DNA of 64,000 nt. Source: Loripinus fragilis. Its lineage: Eukaryota > Mollusca > Bivalvia > Lucinida > Lucinidae. The first letter of the stretch is position 1. Each line of letters begins with the position of its first letter. The DNA lies in NCBI GenBank assembly GCA_964019695.1, contig OZ026519.1, forward strand, positions 22,630,013 to 22,694,012. Reading direction: 5' to 3'. The notes under the pieces were generated by a model that was not told the origin of the DNA, did not search any database, and saw nothing but the letters and a program-made list of their open reading frames with translations. The position numbers and the translations under genes were made by a program. Shown piece after piece: positions 11,001 to 23,241 of this stretch.

Positions 11001-12334
11001 AAATATACTACTCAAACTTTGATAAGAATCACTAGTCTATAAAGATTTTTATAGGGCTCAATGCACTGAGCCACTTTGACTTTTACTTCAAATTCAACGG
11101 AATTTTCAGTGGTAATTGAAAATGCATTGGGCTGCAGCTTTTTATGCAAATCACTCACTAGATGGTGCCATGGATGCCCATTGGTCGGAAAATGCAAAAT
11201 AATGTTTTTTACAGAAAAGTGCATAATTTTCAAATGGTGCATGATTCTTGGTGAACTTACCATATCAGTTACAAATGGGTTTCAAACGAATATTGAAAGG
11301 CTGAAAATGTTTTCCTCAAACACATTTCATTTTTCTGATCTTTTGAAAAAGGCTAGCAAACTGTAACAGTCCTAATAAGATTGAGGCATTGAATATCATT
11401 TTGGTTTGCGTACCATATTCCTTTTTGTCAAGTACCATATTTAGCTTAATTAGAGCACATGTTCATATCAGCACATACAAGTGCATGGGCTTGTTTCCAC
11501 AAATTAAACAACTGATTTGGTGCAATTTTATTAATATTAATTGATAGAATAAAAAAAACTATCAGAAGCCAGCGGATCTGGATCTACAGTTTTCAAACTA
11601 GGGAAAACGATTTTTTTTTTAAAGTTCTATGAACTTTTATTACATATATTTCTTACAAAATTTGCCAAAGTTGCACCTTTGTGAATCAAGCTTTTTGGAA
11701 ATAAAACATAACATAAATTCTATTATGTATATTTCACATCTATTCATGGTTAATTTTATATATATATAAATTATTGTGAAAATCAACATACACAATATGA
11801 AAGACTCACAACACTAAAATGGACTTTCTCAGATAAAATATAAATGTAATTACAAAGCTTGAACAAAAGATTCAATGTCACTATTTTTTTCCCCAATAGT
11901 CAAAACAATGTCACGTAGATGTTCTAATATTTCAAACAATAGTTGCTTTCCATTAAGGCTTAGACACATAGCCGAACCAGATCAGACTGCTTCTTCAGAA
12001 GCAGTCTGATCAGGATCTTCCCTGTTTGCTACTCTAACAAGTATTTTGTGAATTCCAGCCCTGTCGAGCCGAAAGGGAAAAGTGTTTGAAATTTTAGAAC
12101 ATTTACCATAGCACCATCCACAGAATTTATGAGCGGGTACCAGGCAAAAGATACAAATTGGCATTTGTGCCCATGGAAGACTCCGATCAGCCTGCACATC
12201 AATGCAGTCTGCCCAGATTCTTTTTTTGGTGCTCTATAGGTAGCAAGGGTCCAACGTTTTTTCAGGCAGAAAACTAAATAAGAATCATATAAGCTATAAG
12301 CTGGGACAGACTGCTTTGAATTTTCGGTGTAGAT
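11001..12334. other. Gene-free AT-rich sequence with one hairpin
   Basis: A cagatcagactgcttct / agaagcagtctgatc hairpin lies at 11968-12040; the same family is at 7727-7802, 15770-15860 and 40630-40710. A (TA)n run is near 11758. No exon is supported. Confidence 0.4.
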
Positions 12335-12535
12335 TTGTTCTGTTTGATTTTTGTTTTTTATGTCCCAGTCAATAATCTTTCAGTTATGTCGGGACGGGTC
12401 TTCCTGGGTTGAATCAGTACTAAGCTAGGATTAGTGTGTCTTGCTCGAGGACACAATGCAGTGACGCCGGTGAGGCTCGAACCCACGACTCTTCAGTCTC
12501 GGTCAAGCACTCTACCAGTGAGCCACTGTGCTCCC
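12335..12535 (-). mobile_element. tRNA-derived SINE (copy 3)
   Basis: Same family. The tail ...ttttttatgtcccagtcaa leads, and the head ends gagccactgtgctccc on the + strand. Confidence 0.8.
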
Positions 12536-12615
12536 TACTCTTCTGTGTACAGACATACCAACTTGTACATTATGCTAGATACGGCTCTTATAGAGTTTGA
12601 CCACTCCATCATGGT

Positions 12616-12822
12616 TACAGTAAAGCCTGTCTTAAGCAGCCACTCAAAAAGACCAAAATTGGTTTTCAAGAACTAACATCGCTTAATGCTGCTCAAAAGT
12701 ATTGCAGAATGCTCCAATGGGAGCATTCTGCAATACTTTTGACCTTCATTAAGCTACGATTTATCATTAAGATCTTTGTTTTGTCTATTTTTGAGTGGCT
12801 GCTTAAGACCGATTTTACTGTA
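12616..12822. mobile_element. TA-flanked palindromic MITE, family A
   Basis: Uninterrupted ~205-bp copy. The arms pair around gaatgctcc...ggagcattc. It serves as the empty-site reference for the insertions at 15112 and 29431. Confidence 0.8.
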
Positions 12823-13124
12823 CCTTAGTTTGACCAAGGTGATCACACTCTGGGTTGGTCTCAAATTCATCACTATTCAGAATCCTTCAGATCAGCAACA
12901 GTAATCAGACGAAAGCCAGTCATATGATCTGGAGTGAAATTTCAATGACTTGAACAATGATGGCTTGTTTACCATGGTAAATTCTCTTGTACCCATTAAC
13001 GCTTTTAGGACAAATGGAATTACCCATCAAGTTTGATACCGTCAAGTCAGGATGGTTCATTGTATTTATGAGGGGTCACAGGTTATCATTTCCATCTCCT
13101 GATATAAAAAAAAAAATTATAATA

Positions 13125-13362
13125 ATGAGCCGTGAAATGAGATTTCCAACAATGCGGTATGTGCAACCAGCAAAGCCTCATATCAGCCTGCGCATACGTG
13201 CAGTCTGATCAGAGCCTTGCTAGTCGCTTGAATATTCTATGAGTGATAAGGTACTGGCTGAACATCATTTGCAGTTTCTAAGCTTAAAAGGAGGCTGCAC
13301 AGGCTCGTCTGAGTCTACACATGCCAAAATGCCACAATGTTGGAAATCACATGTCGCGGCTC
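13125..13362. mobile_element. Inverted-repeat MITE, family D
   Basis: The ~235-bp element starts tgagccg(c)ggcatgaga and ends with the inverse. It contains cagatcagcctgcgcatacg hairpin arms. Four more copies occur in the window. Confidence 0.72.
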
Positions 13363-13551
13363 AATTTTATTTCTTTCTCTGAAATTTGATTTTGTCTTGG
13401 CAAAGTACAGACCCAGATGAAATGATAATGCAGCATTTCATCAGTCTTCACTGTTTGCCTGAGTACCCATTTTAGGGTTTCTGGTCTTCATAGGGTAAAT
13501 ATCTACTCAGCCAGCATACTGTGTCAGGCCACCAGTGAAACACAATTCAAA

Positions 13552-13790
13552 TGAGCCGCAACACGTAATTTCCAACAATGTGGCATTTTGAGAAGTGTAG
13601 ACTCAGACGTGCCTGTACAGCCTGCTTTTAAGCTTAGAAACTCAAAATGTTGTTCAGTCAGTACCTTAACAATCATAGAATATGCAAATGACAAGCAAAG
13701 GCTCTGATCAGACTGCGTGTATGCGCAGGCTGATCTGAGGGTTTGCTGGTCGCACATATCACATTGTGGGAAATCTCATGCCGCGGCTCA
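13552..13790. mobile_element. Family D MITE
   Basis: Full-length copy in opposite orientation to 13125-13362. Hairpin ctgatcagactgcgtgtatg...caggctgatctg. Confidence 0.72.
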
Positions 13791-13953
13791 AATAGTGTTT
13801 CCTTGGCAGGCCAATGGGGGCCCGCTTTTAGATGTTTACTGGTTAGCATATCATTATTGGAATATACAGCAAATAGTGTAGAGCCAGAGAGTTGACAACA
13901 ATCATCATTAATGGTTGGAAAAGGGTTAAAAATAATATAAAGAGGATCTTACA

Positions 13954-14042
13954 CTCGTGATCATTTCATATGAAATTTATTAAACAAGACTTTGGCAAGT
14001 TTAATAAATTTAATATGAAATGATCACGAGTGTAAGATTCTG
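13954..14042. repeat. Fold-back repeat gatcatttcatatgaaattt
   Basis: Arms of ~35 bp around 13996. The same family is seen near 16560-16700 and 26440-26555. Confidence 0.55.
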
Positions 14043-14406
14043 TTTATCATATAAACTTAAATCTCCAAAGTTTGTTTATTTCCATGAAATTTTACATTGT
14101 TGTAACGGAGGTCTTCATGAGGTTACTTGTTCCCGCCGAAAGTGATATGTAACGTGTTGTCATAACATTATTTATCACATGACATTATCCACTGAATAAC
14201 AGTAACGTCATATGATAAAAGTCATTCCAACATAATTGAAGGAAATGAAGATAGAAAGTTAATTTTCAAGCAAATGGTACATACTTGGGTCACATGTTGC
14301 AGAAAACAGTGTCTCACAGCTTCTGCAATATTTGCTATCGTAAAAGTTATATTCAGTGAGCAAAACAGTTTGCAATTTTTTGGCTATATTCAGTAACCAA
14401 ATTAAT

Positions 14407-14642
14407 TTGAGCAGCCACATGAGATTTCCAACAATGTGGTATGTGCGACCAGCAAATGCTCAGATCAGCCTGCACATACGCGCAGTCTGATCAGAGCCTT
14501 TGCTAGTCACTTGAATATTATATGACTGTTAAGCTACTGACGGATCAGAATTTGGGGTTTCTTAACTTAAAAGGAGTCTGCAAAGGCTCGTCTGAGTCCA
14601 TGTCAAAATGCTACATTGTTGGAAATCTCATGTCACGGCTCA
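14407..14642. mobile_element. Family D MITE
   Basis: Full-length copy, same orientation as 13125-13362. Confidence 0.72.
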
Positions 14643-15074
14643 TTTCCAATTTTTGACCAAGCTTTCGATGAAATATGAGCCATATTCCAACATGAGATAA
14701 ACTAGATATTCTATAGACATTAAACTAGATATTCTATTTGTGAAATGATGTATCCCCAGCATATACTTGTCGATAAGCAGTGTGCTGCACTTCCTAAAAC
14801 AAAGCCATTGCTCTGAAAATACTTTTTGGATTTTTGTCAAAAGTTATATTCAAGTAAAGCAAGTCTACTCCAATCAGCTGATCAGATTTCATATGATTTT
14901 GACCAGTATAAAGACAATGGGATCATGTAGTAATGAACATACACTAAGAAAACACTGGTGATCAATGTGCTTATCACAGCAAGTGTGGTTCGCGTGATGG
15001 ATATGGTAACCCAACGTGAAAAAAGGTATAAAAATGTGATAATCTACAAAACAATTTTGTGCCACATGAAAAAT
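14643..15074. other. No feature seen
   Basis: AT-rich sequence with overlapping short frames on both strands and nothing recognisable. Confidence 0.35.
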
Positions 15075-15492
15075 GTACAGTAAAACCTGTCTTAAAGAAG
15101 AACAAAAATTGTTTGTTTGTTTGATTAGATTCTTTACTTCCCAGTCAACAATCTTTCAGTTACATCGGGATGGGTCTTCCTGGGTTGAACCAGTACTAAG
15201 CAAGGATTAATGTGTCTTGCTCAAGGACACAAGGCAGTGACTCCAGTGAGGCTCGAACCGGCGGCCCTTCGGTCTCGAGTCGAGCACTCTACCACTGAGC
15301 CACTGCGCTCCCACAAAAATTGGTTTTGAAGACCGATTATCGCTTAATGGTAGGTCAAAAGTATTGCAGAATGCTCAGAATGCTCCTGGAGAGCCTTCTG
15401 CAATACTTTCAATCTTCATTAAGCTACCATTTGTCTTCAAGACATTTGTTTGGTCTGTTTTTGAGTGGCCGCTTAGGACAGGTTTTACTATA
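15075..15492. mobile_element. Family A MITE split by a SINE
   Basis: The TA-bounded ends and fold-back arms match 12616-12822. The left arm is interrupted by the SINE at 15112-15312. Confidence 0.8.
15112..15312 (-). mobile_element. tRNA-derived SINE (copy 4) inserted in a MITE
   Basis: Full-length member flanked by ACAAAAATTG at 15102-15111 and 15313-15322. The host is the TA-flanked MITE at 15075-15492, whose intact relatives give the empty site. Confidence 0.85.
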
Positions 15493-16829
15493 CGTACAAT
15501 AAAATGCAAAAATACATGTATACAGAAACACTACATATAGACATTTTATGTCCATTTAACAATAAACAAAAGTATATCAGATAGAAAAACACTTGTATAA
15601 ACTTCGAAGCTAGAATGTTGAAAATGACAATTTCAGGAGGTACATGCAGTGTTAGATTTACGGTCACAAATTCAGTTTTATGGTGACTCATCAGCAGAGC
15701 CGTAAAATGTTATTTGCAAACATGCGGCAAATGTCCTAAAATTTCGAATGCTATTGCCTTCCAAAAAGGCCTTGACAAACAGTGCAGACCCAGATCAGAC
15801 TGCTTCTGATGAAACAGTCTGATCAGGGTCTTCCCTGTTTGCTATTCTGATAAGAATTTTGAGAATTTCAGCCCTGATAATCAACATTTTATTTGATAAC
15901 AAACAGAGGAAAATGTGTGATTGAGTTAAGCCTTAAAGTCCCAGTCAACAATATTTCAGTCATGTCACAACTCCTCCCAGAGAGAGGAAGAGAGATAAGA
16001 AAACTTGAATAGATTAAAAGCCCCAACCCCCAACCAAATTTACATCAAATGAGTGCACCACCCTACTACCCACTTAAAATGTTTACAATTTTAGGACATT
16101 TACCGTAAATAATATACCTCCCGATACGAAAATTTGGAATAAGGTAATCCCTATCCAAATAAACCTCCTCCCTTGTTTTTACTACAACCCTTTGTTTTAG
16201 GGGCTCTCTCCAATTGGAGCAGTGCAAGCTGCTTGTGTGAAAACACACACAATCCAATGAAAAGTGACGTAGCTAATGACGTAGCTAATGATTACCTGTC
16301 AAAAAATTTAAAGTTATCCAATCGTAAATTGCTTTATAATAGCATGTGCATTAGAGTGCATAATGATCCACTTCATTGATTTATCATATGACGTCGCATC
16401 TGGGAGTGAAATAACGCCATGCAATAAAATTGATAAACCACTAGTGGTATACAGATTTTCGAGAAACGTTATGACGTCCATAACAACGTTGCATACACAT
16501 TGATGCGATTATAACCTTTTTACGACAGAAATGAGATTTCGGAGTAATCTTATTGTCTTATGATAAATAGAATCTAACATTCATGCTCTAGTAGTATTGA
16601 ATTTATTAAACTTGTTGTGAAAGAGATAAAATGTGAGGCTTTTCCTCAACTCGTTTAATAAATTCATTAAAATATGAGCACTCATGTAAGATCCTCTATG
16701 AAGGTTGATCAAAGCCTTAACCCCGGCATAAACATACTCATGATTTGGATAAGATAATTCCTCTAAAACAAAATTTTCACTACTAATAGGGCTTAACACA
16801 AGAATAGTCTTATCATGTTTTTTTTGACC
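15493..16829. other. Gene-free, scattered hairpins
   Basis: It contains the cagatcagactgcttct hairpin near 15790, a short tandem tgacgtagctaa near 16265, and a fold-back piece near 16600-16690. Nothing coding is supported. Confidence 0.4.
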
Positions 16830-17012
16830 AAGTAAGGCTCAAGCCAGCCTGCTCAGCTACACAGACTAGCTAGAGGATTGAAATTTGCATGCAACAAGTG
16901 CAGTTGTTATTCTTTCCAGAATATGAATAATAAAGTTGCTGATCAGACTGCACAGGCTGCTCTGCACCTTTGTTGTTGGCATACTACGGTCCGGTTTTCT
17001 CACATCAAGACC
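16830..17012. mobile_element. Family H MITE, shortened
   Basis: It retains cagcctgctcagctacacag and the right end ttctcacatcaagaccc. Confidence 0.5.
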
Positions 17013-17245
17013 CAATAGATCATTGGTCAACACAATAAGTGACAATTTTTCAACATTTCTTCTCCTGGAATGTTTGGTTTAAACAATGCATTATTCATAA
17101 TTCTTATATACAATACATAAATACTATGACAGCTATTTATAGGCCTGTGTAAATAGAGTGAACCTAAGTTAGACTGTGACGGAAGGAGTGATCTATTCAG
17201 CATCACACTATTTGCCACATCATCACATGTTGTAAAATTGACTAT

Positions 17246-17458
17246 TAAAATCTAACTATTTGCATGCTGGGTAATTTTTCATAATTTTTTTTGTTGTCTG
17301 CAGATATTTTTTAACATTTCTTTCTAAATATTCTTTAGAGTGCCAAACAGCTTGGATCTGGATAAGGCCAGACACAATGTCGGGCCTGATCTGGGTCCTA
17401 ACTGTTGGCAAAAGTATCATCAGATGACAAAAATTGCAGACAGCAGGCAAAGAGTTAA
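17246..17458. mobile_element. TTAA-type MITE, diverged
   Basis: Left end aactatttgcatgctgggta, right end agcaggcaaagagttaaa, with the usual internal hairpin. Confidence 0.55.
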
Positions 17459-17865
17459 AGGTTGAGGGGTGAGCAAATATATTGTCTGAATATATAGGGT
17501 AAATGGGGCAAAAAGTTTCGGGATTTGGCTGTAAGCTTTATAAGCATAATCTAGCCATTTCCTGCTGGAATGGACTGGCAGGCGTGCTGCTAAATATGGT
17601 GCGAGTTATGGTGGACTCTTCCAGTCCGCCATTATAGCTAAAACAATTTCCTGCTGGAATGTGAAATAAAACAGGATATGAGTGCCGGTGGACTCTCCTA
17701 GTCTGTCATTAAAACTAAAGCTTCCTGCTGGAATGTGAAATAAAACAGGATATTCTTTTAGCTAACCATGTAGATCCTGATAAGATACCACATTATGTGG
17801 CATCTCATCTGGGTCTACATTCTTTTTCAATGTTCAGTGCTGTCCATTTATAGTACTATGTCCAT

Positions 17866-18066
17866 CAGAATGCATCATATTATAAGGGAACCGTGTTATA
17901 AAGGGACAATTTTGCAAAGATATTATATGAAAATGAATATTTCATGGTCGTTTTCCTATAATTTCTTAGCAAAATTCCATGTTAAAAAAATTGGGAGCCT
18001 CAACATGATCATGTTTTATCCAAATGTATGTTATAATAAGGTGTGTTATAACATGACTGCATTGTA
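17866..18066. mobile_element. Fold-back element, family I
   Basis: Ends attataagggaaccg / ataacatgactgcattgta, with the same centre as 8695-8855 but more diverged. Confidence 0.5.
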
Positions 18067-18240
18067 CCTATTCTAGGCAGAATCCTTACGCTTGGCGCAG
18101 ATGTTAGCTCTTCCCGTCTATCAGTCGCTGTTTCGAAAGCTTACATCTAAGGGAACGTAAGGATAACGCTTGGAATAGAATACTGTGTACAGTAGTTAAG
18201 TCAGAGCTAAGTACTTCACTGAAAACAAATGCACTAGTAT

Positions 18241-18436
18241 TGTTTGTTTTTGTTTGATTTGATTCTTTACATTCCATCAACAATATTTCAGTTATAAAGG
18301 GACGGGTATTCCTGGGCTAAACCAGTACTAAGCTAGGATTAATGTTCTTGCTCAAGGACACAACGCAGTGATTCCAGTGAGGTTCAAATCCAAGGCCCCT
18401 CGGTCTCGAGTCAAGCACTGAGCCACTTGGCTCCAT
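18241..18436 (-). mobile_element. tRNA-derived SINE (copy 5)
   Basis: Member with a perfect 14-bp target duplication AAATGCACTAGTAT at 18227-18240 and 18437-18450. Confidence 0.85.
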
Positions 18437-18845
18437 AAATGCACTAGTATCCGCAGTAAATAAAAACATATAAAAATGAAATATACAACGTATCTAACAA
18501 GCTTGAGTATGAATAACTATGGATGGAGGGTAACAAATAAACAAAATTATGAGAATAGGGTCATTATGAAATGCTCATTTTTTTTATCTTATGAAAAGAT
18601 TCTAGATCGGTCAATGGATGTAGATCTTGACCACAATGAACTTACAGACTGTCTTCATTGAGTCGTTACTTTACAATCAAACCCAACATGGCGAGGTTAA
18701 CTTTTAACACTGTTCCTGAGCAGGGTTAGGTTATTGCATTCAGTTATTTGTGCATAAATAATTATAGCTCTATTGAAGTCATTTTCAAATGAATCAAATC
18801 CATGTTCCAATCATGAGTTTCATGTCCTGTTTGAATATGGGTTTT

Positions 18846-19040
18846 ACATAGATCCTGATAAGGAAATTTTATCAGCGTGAAATTGTAAAAAAAAATTTAC
18901 CCATCAATTTAAACATGTGTTTTGGGTCCTTAAAAGAACCGTCTCATTGAGACGGTTCTTTTGAGTACTCACAACATATGTTTTGGATGAGAAATAAAGA
19001 AAATAGTTTTCCAATACACACTCTTATCTTGAGCCCTGGT
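18846..19040. mobile_element. Palindromic MITE, family B
   Basis: The centre CCGTCTCATTGAGACGG extends into a long fold-back (caaaag...cttttgag and the aacatatgttttgg arms). The termini resemble CCAGATAAG and its inverse. About nine copies occur in the window. Confidence 0.72.
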
Positions 19041-21264
19041 TTTAACTGGACAGTACTTTTAAATTTGAGCTCTGATTTGTTTGCACGACGTTACACCACA
19101 AAGCATTGTTGCCCAGAATGATCATTTTGCCAGTGATTTCGTTTTCTAAAACATAATGCATGATTAAGACCTTGTAACAATGTTATGATGTTCCAAAGTT
19201 GCATATGCATTTATTTAAACAGACTCCAGTCAACTTTTATTATAAAGATGAACACTACAAACCCTCAACAGGCGGCTTCCAAAAGAACAGTCTGATCTGC
19301 ATCCCTATTGTTTACAATATAGTCCACCAGACTACTTCAGTAGACAATATCTATGGTGTATGTCAGAAAATGGGTTAACCCTAAACTCCATAATAAAGCC
19401 TTTTGATGCCTTTGAAATACTATGTATTTGAAAATATTATGGAAAATGGAGCATTTGCTCTTTGGAGCAAATGCTCCATTTTCCATAATATTTTCAAAAG
19501 TATTCAAAAGTTTACTTAATTTTTTTTTTAATGCTGTCTAAAAATAGAAAATGGTGTCATGATCTAAAAATAGTCTATGTACGATAACAGAAAAAGATGG
19601 AGCAAGATCTCAACTCCATACCAACCTCCATAGAGCCCTGCTCTTGGCATTACCATAATGACCCTTTCTCTCACAAAAATATTAATGCAATTTTTTTTCA
19701 TAAACAAGCATATCATAATTGACAATTAAACAATGTACAGTTTTACTTCAATTAACAGTAACAAATCATGTTTTACAAAAGTTAGCACTTACAAAATAGT
19801 GACTGTTCAATATATATGAGCAGCATGATGATAATCATATTCTTTAAATCCTTGGGAAAGTAAATGCGGCATGACTGTACATGGCACAGTCTTATCTAAG
19901 CATCAGCAGTTTGTCTAAAAAAATTATGTTTTTTGTAAATTTTTCTGATCTAACTTTTCCGGTTAACAGTGTCTCTCAATTGCACAAGTGTCTAGAAGAA
20001 AGACTGAGACAGACAGACAGACAGACAAAAGAAAGGTACAAAAATATTCTTAATTCTGAGCACTACAATAAATGGCAACCAGACAAAATTGTGTTGAAAG
20101 CGGATATTATTATAAAGGAACAATTTTACAAGGGAATTCTAAAAAGAATTGCTATTTTATGGTCATTTCTCTATAATTCCTTTGTCAAATCCACCTAATG
20201 TAACCAACTGTTACCAATATTGCTTTCTAAACAGAACAATTAACCCTTTTTATACTAATGGATTCTTCCTCCTGGTTTGATACCGTGAATAAACTTGAAA
20301 TAGTACAGTGTAGACCCTGATGAAATGCAGCATTATGCGCATTTCATCTGGGTCTTCAATGTTTGTAAAAATGTACCTGTTTAGGAGTTTCCCGTATACA
20401 CAGGGTTAAAAATTGTTTTGTTTCGTTTTAATGTTTAACCACCAAGTCAACAGCTAGGGTCATGTCGAGACACTGAAAAATGACAAGCTCTTCCAAAAAC
20501 ACATCCTCTGATTATTGATAAACTAAAATAAATGAGATTCTTAAATTCAACATCTCCGAATGTACAGCCATATCTAATGTACGGCAATATTTCTCAGGTA
20601 GCTACTGTGACTACTTTATTATGGCATTAATTTGAAATAAAAATGTCAAGTATGAGAAGTCATATGTCTATGAAATGTTCTCAACTGTAAAACTACATTT
20701 ATAATTCGCCCAAAAAATTTGATTTACAACATTTTTACACATTGAATGATCCTAAAATCTGAACGTTAGAGCCTTCCCTGCTGGCATACACAAAGTTATG
20801 GACGTAGGCTCCCACTAAAGTTTAGACCTCTAGCTTTGCTGGATACACATGGGTGAAAGTTTTCAGGATTATTCCTGAATTCAGGATTTTGAGGCTGACT
20901 TTCCATAGAAAGTCAGCCTCAAAATGCTGAATTGTGCAGATAATAATAGCTTTTCTGATTTGATTTCAGTTTATATAGGGGTATTTAACTTGGAACTTTT
21001 AATATTTTGGAGGCATACAGCAAGTTTTATTTTCTGATTTTCTCAAGTTCAGGATTTTGGAAATTTTGAACTTTTAACCATGGATACATCAGCATGCAAT
21101 CTATTAGTTATTTACACATATATGTGATAAGCACTGAAATTTGGTGTGCACTGGCCCATTTGATAGCTTTGTTTTGCTGCCATGTTGAAAGGCACACACT
21201 TTAAATGTTGTTTTCAAACATTATGCCTATTTTACAGATTGTCTAGTATAAGCATATAAAAGGG
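19041..21264. other. Gene-free, hairpins
   Basis: A near-perfect palindrome (aaaatggagcatttgctc and inverse) centres on 19460. A family I fragment lies at 20100-20200 and a gatgaaatgcagc-type hairpin near 20312-20375. The rest is AT-rich. Confidence 0.4.
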
Positions 21265-21505
21265 CAACAATGCGAGAAAATCTCATTTTGTAGCATTTGA
21301 ACAACAAAGGTGCGGACCAGCCTGTACATCTACACAGTCTGGTCAGCACCTTTGTTATTCATGCCCTGTAAAGAATGATATCTATATGAACTTGCTTCAT
21401 AAGTTATTTCAACGCTTTAGCTGGTCTCTGTAGCTGAGCAAGCTGGTTTGAGCATTAACTGCTCGGAAAACCCCAAAGACAGGTGTTCTTGCATCAAGGA
21501 CCAAA
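21265..21505. mobile_element. Family H MITE, inverted
   Basis: Opposite orientation to 4740-4979, with the hairpin accagcctgtacat...agtctggtca. Confidence 0.55.
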
Positions 21506-21557
21506 TAAAGGTACCATATTTTTCATGAATAGTCAAATGCAATGACTACTTACATAG

Positions 21558-21740
21558 GTCCAGATAAGGATAGTTTGTGCACCAAAAATTGCATTTATTT
21601 CTTTACCCATCAATTTAAACATGTTTTGGGTGCTCAAAAGAACCGTCTCATTGAGATGGTTATTTTGAGTACTTACAACATATGTTTTGGTTGAGAAATT
21701 AGAAAATAATTTTCCAGTACGCTCTCTTATCTGGAGGCCT
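21558..21740. mobile_element. Palindromic MITE, family B
   Basis: Clear termini tccagataagga and ctcttatctgga. The right half of the central palindrome has drifted. Confidence 0.75.
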
Positions 21741-22884
21741 GTATTTACTATGATTATCTTTACAGTTATTTGAGCCATTTTATAATAAGTCAGAGTTGAT
21801 TCTAGGCTGCGGGAGTGTGTAAATTATGCTTTTCGGCAGTATTGGCCCCAAATTTCAAGTTCCCTGCGTCACTGCTTCCGCAAAATGCCGAGATTTGGCG
21901 CAAATCCAGTAATCCTGTGAATATTTTTGGTCCTTCTGTTCGTATATCGGTCCCTTTATTCTATTCCATTTGTTTAATTTCGTTAATTTCCGCAAATCTC
22001 GTCTTCTGACGAGACTTAATTTCTATTGGTTGACGCTGAATTAATCATTTCTACTTTCGTTTTTACAAAAATTATTATTTGCGAAATGAAATTCAGAAAA
22101 AGGATAATGACAGTGTGCAAACAGGCATACAGGAACCTCAAACTACAGACTGATAAACCGTTGTACCTCGTTGGCCCACAGAAAATAAAGAAAATAAAGA
22201 AAAAAGTTTGAGTGCAGAGACGGTGAATGGCCTGGCAGGGAAATCTGTACCATTTCTGGGGAATATTAAATTGTTTTCTACCAACCATGGTCACATCAGG
22301 TATGTGCCATTTAGTAATCTATTTTCCAAAAATCTATCATTCTGGAGAAGAGGGTGCTCTGATTACATCTGTTTATATTCAAATCAGACACCCCTCCCAC
22401 TCTTCTCCCTCTGTCTTTGTCCAACACTTTTGAAGGCCAGGGTTATTGTGGTTGGGGGGTGAACAGAACAGGCCAGCGCCTAAAGACGACCCCTGCTCGA
22501 TTCTTTTTAGGTGTGGACTTAGTTTTTTAAGGGGTGAAGGGCTGGTCAGCATTTTTTTTAGAAAAACACCATTACCCATTTGATTTGCAGGTTGGCCCCC
22601 TTTTTGGAACACAGGGGGGGAGTTGGCCCCTTCTCGACAAATCCTAGTATCAACTCTGATAAGTACATGGTGAGGCACCTAAAAATTGTCAGAATGGCAA
22701 ACTGTGTACAATCAACTCAGAAGGATCCTAGTTTATGCAGATTGCTATGACCTATTTGTCCCAATATTTTGGAAATATGAGAGAATTCAATATAAATACA
22801 CCCAGCTACATAGACTGCACATGTGATCCAACTCCACCAATATTAATCGTCATGTTATTACTGCTGTTATAGAGGGAGACAACC
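21741..22884. other. Gene-free sequence downstream of the CTBS-like gene
   Basis: Short frames on both strands. A G-rich/C-rich patch lies near 22450-22640. No domain or splice pattern is recognised. Confidence 0.35.
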
Positions 22885-22890
22885 TTTATT
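22885..22890 (-). terminator. Probable polyadenylation signal of the CTBS-like gene
   Basis: A minus-strand AATAAA lies about 190 bases past the exon 8 stop codon. It is the first canonical hexamer noticed downstream of the stop. Confidence 0.45.
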
Positions 22891-23080
22891 ATTTCCTGAA
22901 CACTACTGTAAGGCAAATCCTTCACAACGGTTATCTATACTTGAATAAAAGAGTTTGCTCTGTAATGGAAGCAAATTCTTTTGTTTTAGAGTAAAACCAT
23001 GTTGAAAGGGAGGCAAGATCTTATAAATCTAAGACTGAATTATCTCCCATAATCAAGATACTCTTCAAATGAAGTTTATG

Positions 23081-23241
23081 TTATAAGGCATTATCATCAT
23101 CATCATGGAACTCCTCATGTTGCAAGTCTTTCCTGAATGGTGGGTGTAATCTTCCCTTCGATCGGAATCTTATGCAAGCAATTAATGCTCCAAGAAGGCA
23201 TCCAAACACAAACATCCCTATTCCAACTCCCGCTACCAGAC
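23081..23241 (-). CDS. CTBS: CTBS-like exon 8: transmembrane helix and cytoplasmic tail
   Basis: Residues 418-469 and the TAA stop at 23083-23081. The acceptor TATTTTGCAG follows a pyrimidine-rich tract and enters in phase 1, the phase in which exon 7 leaves. LVAGVGIGMFVFGCLLGALI is a membrane span with Gly-x3-Gly spacing. A basic stop-transfer run RFRSKGR and an acidic tail FHDDDDNAL follow, the Asp run being encoded by a short GAT microsatellite. Human CTBS has no such anchor. Assignment to this gene rests on phase, strand and position, not on homology; RNA data would settle it. Confidence 0.65.
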